Shown here: piece after piece, positions 29,642-38,935 of the stretch
Position numbering within the stretch: position 1 is the stretch's first letter
How the letters are laid out: each line of letters begins with the position of its first letter
NCBI GenBank assembly: GCA_027313505.1
Contig: DAHVDN010000008.1
Span: 1 to 64,000 of the forward strand
Length of the DNA: 64,000 nt
Source: Candidatus Dormiibacterota bacterium
GTDB taxonomy: Bacteria; Chloroflexota; Dormibacteria; Aeolococcales; Bog-877
Reading direction: 5' to 3'
Made by a program: the position numbers and the translations under genes
Notes under the pieces: generated by a model
Told to the model about the DNA's origin: nothing
Databases searched by the model: none
Seen by the model: the letters and a program-made list of their open reading frames with translations, nothing else

Positions 29642-29682
29642 CTCCCTCGAGCCCAGGCGCCGGTGCCGCTATCCTCTTCATC

Positions 29683-30078
29683 GTGAGTGAGAATGTGATA
29701 GAGGGCTCAGAGCCGCCGACTTCTGTCCGGGGTCGTCTGCTCCTGCACGGACTGCGCTTTTTTGGCCACCACGGTTGTCGCGCTGAGGAACGCACGCTGG
29801 GCTCCCACTTCGTAGTGGATGTGGAGCTCAGAACCGATATCGGATCCGCGGCGGCCTCAGACCAACTCGATTCAACGGTCAACTACTCGGAGGTCTATCG
29901 CCAGGTCCGCACCCTAACGGAAGAGACGGCGTTCAACCTTCTGGAGACGCTGGCCACCCGGATTGCCCAGACCCTGCTGCGAATGTCGGGGGTTCTTGAG
30001 GTGACCGTCAGAGTGACCAAGCAGCCAAGACTTCCGGGCCAAACGGCCGGCTTCGCGGTAGAGGTGACGTTGTCCTAG
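29683..30078 (+). CDS. folB: Dihydroneopterin aldolase
   Basis: LHGLRFFGHHGCRAEERTLGSHFVVDVELRTDI... TVNYSEVYRQV... FNLLETLATRIA. Confidence 0.94.
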   Translation: MSENVIEGSEPPTSVRGRLLLHGLRFFGHHGCRAEERTLGSHFVVDVELRTDIGSAAASDQLDSTVNYSEVYRQVRTLTEETAFNLLETLATRIAQTLLRMSGVLEVTVRVTKQPRLPGQTAGFAVEVTLS

Positions 30079-30700
30079 CGGGACTTTCAGAAGTTGGTGG
30101 TGCCAGGCGCCGGTTCAGGCGGCGCTGTCGCAGCTGGCGGGGGATCCGGATCCGGTCGCTTCCATCGGACCGCCGCTTCCCCAAAATCAGTGGGCACCTG
30201 CTTGGTCCTGGCCGCCACCATCCGAGTGGTACGGAACAACGGAACTGCGCCGCATCTTCGGGATATCTCCCGGCCAACTGCGCCGCCAGGCCCTCTGGCA
30301 GGCAATGAACGGGTACCCGAGGCTGGCTCGAGAGCAATCATGGGCGAGGCGTTGCAGAAGGCACGGCGCAACTGCCGCTGGGCCATGAGGTGGTCGCCCT
30401 CGACTTCACCAACCGCTTCGCCGAGATCGACAGCGGCACGGGCCAGCCCCAGATGCACCGTCGAGGTCATAACCAGGCGCATCGCTACGACCAGCGCCGG
30501 GTGGACAAGGGCGGTATCAGCTGTGTGAGCTCGGGGCCTCCGAGCCAGCCGGCCCCGCACCGCTGCCGTTTTCTATTTCAGAGCACCGCGGGCGTTGCTC
30601 GCCGACCTGGACCAGGGCACCGAGTCCCTTTTTTCTACCCTGCGGCCGGCAGCGGTCATCAGTGGAACCCCTCTCGCCAGCAAAGCCTGCTCGAGGCTAC

Positions 30701-30785
30701 CCGGGCCATGGGCTCGCAGGTACGACGGCTGCCCATGCCTCTCCCGAGTTCATGTTGGCCACTGCGCCCGACAACTCTCTGAAGG
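30701..30785. repeat. Dispersed ~85 bp repeat, copy A
   Basis: About 80% identical by eye to 35057-35140; shared cores gcaggtacgac and cccgagttca..ttggccactg.gcccgacaact.tctgaagg. Confidence 0.75.
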
Positions 30786-31271
30786 CTCGACCGCCGGCCT
30801 GTGAGGGCCCCCGGGCCCGGCGAGATCACTGGCGGAAGCTGCCAGTCAGCTGGGCCGGATAGGTGTCGGGACTGGTGGCAGCTCCGGCGGGGACCTCCCC
30901 GTGGCTCGTGCCCACACCGCCTGCGGTCGCGAAGGGCCGGACGACTGGGGGCCTGCGCCGGATCGCGGGCCACCGGCTGCTGCTGCCCTGAGGAACCGCT
31001 CCAGTCGACCCAGGAAACAACTGCTTCTGGGCGGATCTTAGGGCCACTACAGTGGTCCATATGATGGCCCTCATTGAAGCTCTTCGCGTGTGCCATCATT
31101 GATCCCACCCACTCTGGCGGGGCGGCCAGCCACCCCCTCTGCTGACCCGAGCCCATCCGGGCGACTTGGCCCGGCGACCGAGCGGGCGAGGGGCCTGGCG
31201 GCGCCTGCGGTGGGATGCGCTCCAAAGACTGGCCGTAGCGCCAGCCGCCGGCGGTTACGGGAGGTCTGAGC

Positions 31272-33008
31272 GTGGCCCTGATCCGGATGATGCGCGAGCG
31301 CCTGGCTCGATACCGGGGTCCGGTGGCGTTGGTGGTGGTACTCACGGCGCTCCAGACCGCGGTCGGGCTGTACCTTCCCAATCTCACCGCAAACATCATC
31401 AACGACGGCATCGCCAAGGGCAATATCAGCTACATCTGGGATACCGGTGGACTGATGCTCGGGCTGACCCTCGTCCAAGGCGTGGTCGCCGTAGTCGCCG
31501 TGTTTTGGGCCTCGAGGATCTCGATGGGGGTGGGCCGCGATCTCCGTGACGCCATCTTTCGTCGGGTCCTGCTGTTCTCAGCTCGAGAGATGAATCACTT
31601 CGGGACGCCCTCGCTGATCACCCGCAACACCAATGACGTGCAACAGATCCAGCTATTTCTACAGATGGCCCTGACCATCATGGTGGGGGCCCCGATCATG
31701 ATGGTTGGGGGCATCATCATGGCGCTCACCGAAGACGCGACCCTCTCTTTGCTGCTGGTGGTCGCGGTCCCTCTGATGGCCATCGTAGTCGGGACGATGC
31801 TTTTTGTGGCCGTCCCTCAGTTCCAGGCCATGCAGGTCAAGATCGACCGGATCAACCAGGTGCTGCGCGAGCAGATCACCGGGGTACGTGTGATCCGGGC
31901 TTTCGTCCGATCCGGATATGAGACCGACCGCTTCGCGGTGGCCAACGCCAACCTCACCCACACCGGCCTGAGAGTCAACCGGATCTTCGTGCTCGCCTTT
32001 CCCACCTTGATGGGGATCATGAACCTCACCAGCGTGGCCGTGCTCTGGTTCGGTGGGGGATTGATTGGCCGGGGACAAATGCCCATCGGGAACATGACCG
32101 CTTTCCTGGCTTACATCCTGCAGATCCTGATGTCAGTCCTGATGGCGGTGATGATGGTGATCCTGGTCCCCCGAGCCGAGGCCAGTGCGGAACGGGTTAA
32201 CGCAGTGATCGCCACGGTGCCAGCTATCGCCTCCCCACCCGACCCCGCGTCCCCGCCCGCCTCCTCGGGCCGCATTGAACTGCGCAACGTGGGCTTCGCC
32301 TACCCCGGGGGGGAGCATCCGGTGCTGGAGGGGCTTTCGTTCGAACTCATGCCCGGTCAGACCAGCGCCATCATCGGTGGCACTGGGGTTGGCAAGACCA
32401 CCCTTCTGGGTCTGATCATGCGTTCCTTCGATGTCACCTCCGGCGGGTTGCTGGTCGACGGCGTGGACGTCCGCGAGTGGGCGCTGGACGACCTTTGGGC
32501 CCAGATCGGGCTGGTGCCCCAGCAGGCGTACCTCTTCAGTGGAACCGTGGGTGACAACCTTCGGTTTGGCAGGGACGGCGCCTCGGACGCCGAGCTGTGG
32601 CACGCCCTAGAGGTGGCCCAAGCCAGCGACTTCGTGGCCGCCATGGGGGGGCAGCTGGAGGCCACCATCGATCAGGGCGGGACCAATGTCTCTGGAGGTC
32701 AGCGCCAGCGGCTCTCGATCGCCCGAGCTCTGGTGAAGCAACCGCGGATCTACCTCTTCGACGACTGCTTCTCGGCTCTCGACGCGGCCACCGACGCCCG
32801 GCTGCGAGCGGCGCTGAAAGCCGAGACCCGCCAGAGCAGCGTGGTCATCGTGGCCCAGAGGGTGAGCACCATCCTCAGCGCTGAACAGATCATAGTTCTC
32901 GACGGGGGAAGGGTGGTGGGCAGCGGCACCCACGCGGAGCTTTTGACCAGCTGCACCGCTTACCGGGAGATCGTGGCGTCCCAGCTGGGAGAGGAGGCGG
33001 CCGCATGA
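31272..33008 (+). CDS. ABC exporter half-transporter (heterodimer subunit 1, degenerate ATPase site)
   Basis: TM domain + GGTGVGKTTLL Walker A, NVSGGQRQRLSIARAL signature, IYLFDDCFSALD Walker B, AQRVSTI in place of AHR H-loop. Confidence 0.95.
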   Translation: MALIRMMRERLARYRGPVALVVVLTALQTAVGLYLPNLTANIINDGIAKGNISYIWDTGGLMLGLTLVQGVVAVVAVFWASRISMGVGRDLRDAIFRRVLLFSAREMNHFGTPSLITRNTNDVQQIQLFLQMALTIMVGAPIMMVGGIIMALTEDATLSLLLVVAVPLMAIVVGTMLFVAVPQFQAMQVKIDRINQVLREQITGVRVIRAFVRSGYETDRFAVANANLTHTGLRVNRIFVLAFPTLMGIMNLTSVAVLWFGGGLIGRGQMPIGNMTAFLAYILQILMSVLMAVMMVILVPRAEASAERVNAVIATVPAIASPPDPASPPASSGRIELRNVGFAYPGGEHPVLEGLSFELMPGQTSAIIGGTGVGKTTLLGLIMRSFDVTSGGLLVDGVDVREWALDDLWAQIGLVPQQAYLFSGTVGDNLRFGRDGASDAELWHALEVAQASDFVAAMGGQLEATIDQGGTNVSGGQRQRLSIARALVKQPRIYLFDDCFSALDAATDARLRAALKAETRQSSVVIVAQRVSTILSAEQIIVLDGGRVVGSGTHAELLTSCTAYREIVASQLGEEAAA

Positions 33009-34945
33009 TGCGGGGGCCGGGGGCCGGTCCCCGAGTGGGACCAGGCGGTGGCATTTCGCCACCGCAGGCGGCCAAGGATCTCCGCGCCACCCTGCGCCAA
33101 CTGGTAGGACGACTTCGTCCCGAATGGGGCGCCATCGTTGCCTCGGTATTGCTGGCTGCCACCGGAATCGCTCTGGTTGTGATCGCTCCTCGCATCATCG
33201 GGACCGCCACCAATGTGATATTCAACGGGGTGCTGGGCAAGACCCTCCCCGCCGGACTGACCAAGGCTCAGGCGGTGGCGTACCTGCGCGCCCACGGGGA
33301 GGGACAGGTGGCCCAGCTTGTCTCCGGGAGCGGTGTGGTGCCGGGCAAAGGCATTGACCTAACCCGGTTGGGCGAGCTGCTGGGCGTGGTCGCCCTGCTC
33401 TACCTAGTGGGCGCGGTTTTCTCCTGGATGCAGGGCTTCATCATGGCCGGGGTCGCCCAGCGCACCGTCCAGCGCATGCGCCGGGACGTGGAGGACAAGC
33501 TCTCCCGGTTGCCTTTGCGCTACTTCGACAGCCATCCGCATGGCGATGTTCTGAGCCGGGTCACCAATGACATAGACAACATCACCACCACCATCCAGCA
33601 GGGCCTCAGCCAGCTACTCACCTCGCTGCTGACCATCATCGGAGTCCTCGCCATGATGCTGCTGCTGAGCCCGGTTCTGGCGGTCATTTCGTTGATCACG
33701 GTGCCGCTGTCGATGGGGGTGACCTTGCTGGTGGCGCGCCGATCTCAGGTCCAGTTCGGGGCCCAGTGGCAGCGCACGGGGTCGGTGAATTCCCTAGTCG
33801 AGCAGACCCACACTGGGCACGCTCTGGTTCAGGTCTACGGCCGCAGCCGCAAGGTCATGGAGGACTTCGAGAAGGAGAACCAGGGTCTTTACGAACCCAG
33901 CTTCCGGGCCCAGTTCCTTTCCGGAATCATCCAGCCGGCGATGCTCTTCTTGGCCAACCTCAACTACGTGGCGATCGCCGCGCTGGGAGGCTATTGGGTG
34001 GTGTCCGGGTCCATGACCCTGGGCGACATCCAGGCGTTCATCCAGTACTCCCGCCAGTTCACCAATCCAATCACCCAGATCGCCAGCCAGATGAACATGT
34101 TGCAGTCCGGGCTGGCTTCGGCGGAGCGTGTCTTCGAGTTCCTCGGCTCCGAGGAGGAGGCGCCAGACCTGGCACAGTCGGTCGTGGCGCCGGCGCCGAT
34201 CGGGCACGTCCTGCTCGACCACGTCTACTTCAGCTATCAGCCGGACCGACCCCTGATCGAAGGCTTCACCCTGGAGGTAGAGCCCGGGCAGACGGTCGCC
34301 ATCGTGGGCCCGACCGGAGCAGGGAAGACCACGGTGGTCAACCTTCTGATGCGCTTCTACGAGATCGACTCCGGCCACATCTACCTGGATGGGGTCGACT
34401 CCCAGCAGCTCACCAGGGAAGAGGTTCGCAGCCGCTTTGGCATGGTGCTTCAGGACACCTGGCTATTCGCAGGCAGCATTCTAGACAACATCGCCTACGG
34501 CAAGGTGGGAGCCGACCCCGAGGATGTGCTCCGGGCGGCCCAGGCCGCCTTTGTGGACCAGTTCGTGCGCACCCTGCCGGAGGGCTACGAAACTCTCCTG
34601 GACGGGGACGCGTCCAACATCTCTTCGGGCCAGCGCCAGCTGCTCACGATCGCCAGGGCATTCCTGGCCGACCCCGCGATTCTGATCCTGGACGAGGCCA
34701 CCAGCAATGTCGACACCCGCACCGAGGTCCTGATCCAAGAGGCGATGGCCCGCCTGCGCCACGGTAGGACCAGCTTCGTGATCGCCCATCGGCTCTCCAC
34801 CATCCGCAACGCCGACTCGATCGTGGTCATGGACCAGGGCAGGATCATCGAGCAGGGTAGCCATCCCCAGCTGATGGAGCGCCGGGGCTTCTATTACGAC
34901 CTGTACCAGAGTCAATTCACAGCTGCACTGGACGTGGCCAGCTAG
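33005..34945 (+). CDS. ABC exporter half-transporter (heterodimer subunit 2)
   Basis: GPTGAGKTTVVN, NISSGQRQLLTIARAF, ILILDEATSNVD, IAHRLSTI; ATGA overlap with subunit 1. Confidence 0.95.
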   Translation: MMRGPGAGPRVGPGGGISPPQAAKDLRATLRQLVGRLRPEWGAIVASVLLAATGIALVVIAPRIIGTATNVIFNGVLGKTLPAGLTKAQAVAYLRAHGEGQVAQLVSGSGVVPGKGIDLTRLGELLGVVALLYLVGAVFSWMQGFIMAGVAQRTVQRMRRDVEDKLSRLPLRYFDSHPHGDVLSRVTNDIDNITTTIQQGLSQLLTSLLTIIGVLAMMLLLSPVLAVISLITVPLSMGVTLLVARRSQVQFGAQWQRTGSVNSLVEQTHTGHALVQVYGRSRKVMEDFEKENQGLYEPSFRAQFLSGIIQPAMLFLANLNYVAIAALGGYWVVSGSMTLGDIQAFIQYSRQFTNPITQIASQMNMLQSGLASAERVFEFLGSEEEAPDLAQSVVAPAPIGHVLLDHVYFSYQPDRPLIEGFTLEVEPGQTVAIVGPTGAGKTTVVNLLMRFYEIDSGHIYLDGVDSQQLTREEVRSRFGMVLQDTWLFAGSILDNIAYGKVGADPEDVLRAAQAAFVDQFVRTLPEGYETLLDGDASNISSGQRQLLTIARAFLADPAILILDEATSNVDTRTEVLIQEAMARLRHGRTSFVIAHRLSTIRNADSIVVMDQGRIIEQGSHPQLMERRGFYYDLYQSQFTAALDVAS

Positions 34946-35056
34946 GGAGAGCCGGCGTCGCAGGTCGGCAGCTTGGAAATCGGAGCAGCCTTCTGGTGGA
35001 CACCGCTGCTGAGTGCATCGCTGCTTTAGCCTCGCACCCGGAATGGCTCCCCGGGC

Positions 35057-35140
35057 CCGGGCCATCGGAACGCAGGTACGACCCGGCCGAAGCCTCCCCC
35101 GAGTTCAATTTGGCCACTGGGCCCGACAACTATCTGAAGG
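35057..35140. repeat. Dispersed ~85 bp repeat, copy B
   Basis: See copy A at 30701-30785. Confidence 0.75.
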
Positions 35141-35199
35141 TCCCACTGAGAGGCCCCAGACGGCACCGCGAGGGGACTCTTCGATGGGGATCTGCCCCG

Positions 35200-35547
35200 A
35201 TGAAACCGCTTCCGAGGCCACCTTTGACCACGGTCAAATTCACCGATCTCCCCCCGCGAGACGAGGTCCTGGCGCTGGGCCTTCCGGCACCGCGACTGGC
35301 CCTGGTGCTCGGAGGGTTGGTCGGCACGGTCTCTGTCCTCCATCTCGCCTGGCCAGAGCCGTTGCGGCTGAGCGCGACCGGCGGCTTGGACGGGCTGGTG
35401 GCAGCTCTGGCCTGGGTGCAGTTCGGGGGTCTGCCGTTGAGCGCCTGGGCGTTGAGGGTCATAGGTCTTTGGCGGCGGCGATGTAGCTGCGCAAGGGGAC
35501 CCGAGCACACCTGGTCTCCCATCGATGGGATCACGGAGCCGAATTGA
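35200..35547 (+). CDS. PrgI/VirB3-like small membrane protein (T4SS locus B)
   Basis: Two TM segments; GLPLSAWALRVIGLWRRR resembles PrgI C-terminal layout; overlaps start of second VirB4-like gene. Confidence 0.58.
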   Translation: MKPLPRPPLTTVKFTDLPPRDEVLALGLPAPRLALVLGGLVGTVSVLHLAWPEPLRLSATGGLDGLVAALAWVQFGGLPLSAWALRVIGLWRRRCSCARGPEHTWSPIDGITEPN

Positions 35548-37547
35548 ATAAGACGATCTGGCGCACCGTCGGGCCGGACCTGCTGGACCTGGAGTGGAGG
35601 GAGCGGAGTCGCCTCACCAATGGCTTTTCGGCCTGGCTTGACGAACTGACCACCGGGGTGACCTTCGTGGTGTGCTCGCGTCCAGTTCCGGTCCCTGCTC
35701 CTCAAGGAAGTTCAACCCTTGACCAAGCGCGCCACGATCATGTCGCGTCCAAGCTGAAGGGTAACGCTGCATTCCAGCGGGTCACTCACCTGGTGGTCCC
35801 GTACCTGGCCCCGGAGGCCGCCCTCTCCCTGGTCGCATCGCTCAGGGGCACTTGCGACGTCGAGAGCGAACTGGTGGAGATTCTCCCACCTCTGGCCGAG
35901 GGAACGTGGGCCGAAAAGCCCCGCACCATCAAGGTCGGTGGCCTATGGCTCTCGTCGGTGAGGCTCGAGCGGCCTCCGGCGGTGGCGGTCGAACCGGGAT
36001 GGCTCTCTACATTGACTGGTATCGGCGCCGCCTACGACCTTGCCGTCCGGATTGTGCCGAGAGCAGCAGAGACGGCTGACCGCGGGCTGCGCAGACGCCT
36101 ACGCAATCTTAGGGCGCAGGAGCTGGCCATCTCCACTCTCCGCGGTGACCCGAGGGTGGACGTGGCGATGGCGGCTACCCAGCGCCTCCGACATCTGCTT
36201 GCTACCAGGAAGGGCAATCTGTTTGAGATTGGCGCGACCATGACCCTTGTAGCTCGATCTGAAGTGGAGGCTGCCGCCCTGGTCAAAGAGGCTCGTGGCC
36301 GGGGCGCGCTACTGCATTCGCGGTGGGCTCCCACATGGCTGGACGAGGTACCAGCTCGCCTGGAGACGCTCGCCCACCCCAACCAGCTTGTCGCCTCTCG
36401 GCTTCTGGTTCAGACGGTGGAGTTGGCCACCATGTGGCCGTGGAGCACGATCTGGGAGTATCCACCGGAAAATCGGAGCCTGCTGGGCCGACACCAGCGG
36501 ACCGGAGATTGGGTCACCGTGGATCCGCAATCCGATGCAGACCTTCCCAACGGCAACCTGGCAGTCGTTGCCGCATCTGGTGGGGGCAAATCGTTCCTAG
36601 GTGGGCTCCTCGGGATCGAGGCCGTTCGACGCGGCCAGTCGGTGGTGGTGCTGGATCCCGAAAACGAGCACCGCCGGTGGTGCGCGGCGGTTGGCGGTAC
36701 CTATGTCGACCTGGCTGTCGGCGACGGCCCGGGATTCAACATCCTGGAGCTGGGTTCGTACCAGGAATCGGTGATGGGTGCTGTTGAACTGTTGGGGCTG
36801 CTGGTGGGAACCCTAACTGGTGGCGAGAAGGCTTCCTTTCTCGAAGCGCTGGAACAGTCGCGGAAGCGCCAGCCCGACACCCGCCCGTTGCTGGGTGACT
36901 GCGTCGACCTTCTGATGACGTCTGGGCGCGCTCAGGCACTGGGACGACGACTATCGCCGTGGATCACCGGAGACCCCGGGCTCCTGTTCAACCGGCGGGG
37001 AAGTGGTCCTGAGGTACGCCCGCTGGTCTGCATTGGCGTTCGAGACCTTCCCTCGGAGTGGGTGCCCGCGGCCACCCTTCTCATCTCCTGTTGGCTTTGG
37101 GACTGGATACGCAGGCACAACGGGCCGAAGTTGGTGATGGTGGACGAGGCCGGATTGCTGGCCGACAATGCCCATCTTCGACGACTTATGGCGCACCTCT
37201 CAAGGCGGATTCGCAAGTACCGGGGGGCGCTATTGCTCCTGACCCAAACCGGCGCCGACCTGACGCAGACCGAATTCGGAGAGGTGGTGGCGGTCAACTC
37301 CGCCACGCTGCTGCTCGGAGGCCAGAATCAGGCTGGTGCCCGGCGCCTGCAGGAGGCTGTGAGCCTCGACAACCCATACAGTAAGTGGCTTCAGGAAGTC
37401 GGCCGGGGAAGCTTTTTGTTGGTCTCTGGACCCAGACGGATCCCGGTGGTGGTGGAAGCTCCCGGGTTGTACCGGGAGTGGCTCGGAGGCGACTCAGGGG
37501 CGGGCGAGGCGCGTTCTCTGGAGGGTCCTCTCGCCGGGCATGGCTAA
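35544..37547 (+). CDS. VirB4/TraC-like T4SS ATPase, second copy
   Basis: GNLAVVAASGGGKSFLGGLLGIEAVRRGQSVVVLDPENEHRRWCAAVGG; KLVMVDEAGLLADN; LTQTGADLTQTEFGEVVAVNSATLLLGGQ. Confidence 0.9.
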   Translation: MNKTIWRTVGPDLLDLEWRERSRLTNGFSAWLDELTTGVTFVVCSRPVPVPAPQGSSTLDQARHDHVASKLKGNAAFQRVTHLVVPYLAPEAALSLVASLRGTCDVESELVEILPPLAEGTWAEKPRTIKVGGLWLSSVRLERPPAVAVEPGWLSTLTGIGAAYDLAVRIVPRAAETADRGLRRRLRNLRAQELAISTLRGDPRVDVAMAATQRLRHLLATRKGNLFEIGATMTLVARSEVEAAALVKEARGRGALLHSRWAPTWLDEVPARLETLAHPNQLVASRLLVQTVELATMWPWSTIWEYPPENRSLLGRHQRTGDWVTVDPQSDADLPNGNLAVVAASGGGKSFLGGLLGIEAVRRGQSVVVLDPENEHRRWCAAVGGTYVDLAVGDGPGFNILELGSYQESVMGAVELLGLLVGTLTGGEKASFLEALEQSRKRQPDTRPLLGDCVDLLMTSGRAQALGRRLSPWITGDPGLLFNRRGSGPEVRPLVCIGVRDLPSEWVPAATLLISCWLWDWIRRHNGPKLVMVDEAGLLADNAHLRRLMAHLSRRIRKYRGALLLLTQTGADLTQTEFGEVVAVNSATLLLGGQNQAGARRLQEAVSLDNPYSKWLQEVGRGSFLLVSGPRRIPVVVEAPGLYREWLGGDSGAGEARSLEGPLAGHG

Positions 37548-38154
37548 AATCAGGAAGATGGGTCGGGTCATCTACTACCGTCTTCTCAATCTCGGTCACG
37601 GCGATGCGGAGGCCTGGGAGCAGATGGTGTCCCGCCTGGCGGCCGCCCGGGAGTGGCGCTCCGAGCCGATGTGGTTGGCGACCGACAGCTCGCGGGGGGT
37701 CTTCGAGTCGGAGTACCTGCGGCACCTGCGGCTGGACAGGCGGGAGCAGGTGCTTGGCGCTGGATTCGTACGGCTGGCGGGCGACGAGACCGACGCGCTG
37801 GCTGTCTCCTACGGCCTTCTCCAGGCCTGCTTTGAGCTCGGGGGGAAGGTGGTGTTGGAGGATCCTGACAACCCGATTGGAAAGCAGCGCCAGCTTGAGA
37901 TGATTGAAGGCAGCGTGACCGGTCCCCGGTCGATCGATGACCTCATGGTGTCTGGGCCGATCTTCAAGCGACTCCCGTTAGCGACGATCACCTTCTATCC
38001 ACCGCGCTATCACAGCCGAACCATGCCCGGTCCCGCAGGGCCTCCCGGCTGGTGGAGCTTCGCCATACAGGGGATGAGGGCTCAGGCGCAGGGCTTCCTC
38101 GAAGCCGAGGCCGAGGCGATGCGGATCTATCGGGGCCTGCGGGCCATCGGCTGA
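37540..38154 (+). CDS. Hypothetical protein in T4SS locus B
   Basis: 204 aa ORF overlapping virB4-like stop by 8 nt; strand and spacing consistent with an operon. Confidence 0.65.
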   Translation: MAKIRKMGRVIYYRLLNLGHGDAEAWEQMVSRLAAAREWRSEPMWLATDSSRGVFESEYLRHLRLDRREQVLGAGFVRLAGDETDALAVSYGLLQACFELGGKVVLEDPDNPIGKQRQLEMIEGSVTGPRSIDDLMVSGPIFKRLPLATITFYPPRYHSRTMPGPAGPPGWWSFAIQGMRAQAQGFLEAEAEAMRIYRGLRAIG

Positions 38155-38158
38155 CGCC

Positions 38159-38629
38159 TTGAGGGCAGTTGTCCAACGGGTGAGCCGCGCGCGCGTGACT
38201 GACTCAGAAGGTCTGATCGCTGAGATCGGCCAAGGGCTGCTTATCTATCTAGGCATTGGCCCAGCTGACGATGAGGCTGCCGCCTACCACCTGGCAGGGC
38301 GGTTGGCCAACATGCGCATCTTCTCGGACTCCGTGGGACGGATGAACCGCTCTCTCCTCGATGTCTCGGCGGCCGCGCTGGTGGTGAGTCAGTTCACCCT
38401 GTTCGCTGACCTATCCCATGGGCACAGACCGTCGTTCAGCGCTGCCGGGGGACCGGAACGTGCCCGCGAGCTCTGCTCGCTGACCGTCTCGGCGCTGCGC
38501 CTGGCCGGGGTCAACCAGGTGTCGGAGGGCCGCTTCGGTAGCCACATGCAGGTGGAATCGAACAACGATGGGCCGGTGACCATCGTCGTCAGCAGCGCAG
38601 AGGGTCCCTGGCAGGCCAACTGCGGCTGA
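38159..38629 (+). CDS. dtd: D-aminoacyl-tRNA deacylase
   Basis: MRAVVQRVSRARVTDSEGLIAEIGQGLLIYLGI, SQFTLFADLSHGHRPSF, GRFGSHMQVESNNDGPVTIVV. Confidence 0.95.
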   Translation: MRAVVQRVSRARVTDSEGLIAEIGQGLLIYLGIGPADDEAAAYHLAGRLANMRIFSDSVGRMNRSLLDVSAAALVVSQFTLFADLSHGHRPSFSAAGGPERARELCSLTVSALRLAGVNQVSEGRFGSHMQVESNNDGPVTIVVSSAEGPWQANCG

Positions 38630-38693
38630 CCCTCCCTCTACGATCCCGCTGAGCGGACCTAGAGGGGTGTGACCGAACACCGGGGGGCGGATC

Positions 38694-38933
38694 GTGGCTG
38701 AGTTGAATTCCCTGCTGAACTCGTGGGTTCTGTTGGCACAGGGGCTTATCGGAAGCTTGGGCACCCTGGCTTTCGCCTGCGCTTTTGTCTGGAGGGTCGT
38801 AGCCCCGAGCCCGCACAGCGCGATGGAAGCCCAGCGCTGGCTGGGACGCATCGCAATTGGTACGTTGGGCGTGGAACTTGCGGGGGTGCTGACCCACGTT
38901 CTGCTGTCCGCGGTCCCGCACAGCCTTGGCTGA
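38694..38933 (+). CDS. Small two-TM VirB2/TrbC pilin-like protein (locus B)
   Basis: AQGLIGSLGTLAFACAFVWRVVAP and LGRIAIGTLGVELAGVLTHVLLSAV; directly upstream of VirB6-like gene. Confidence 0.58.
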   Translation: MAELNSLLNSWVLLAQGLIGSLGTLAFACAFVWRVVAPSPHSAMEAQRWLGRIAIGTLGVELAGVLTHVLLSAVPHSLG

Positions 38934-38935
38934 CA

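Noticed and set aside
33766-34767. 333-aa plus-strand ORF in another frame
   Set aside because: Overlaps the second ABC subunit in a wrong frame; Gly/Arg/Pro-rich.
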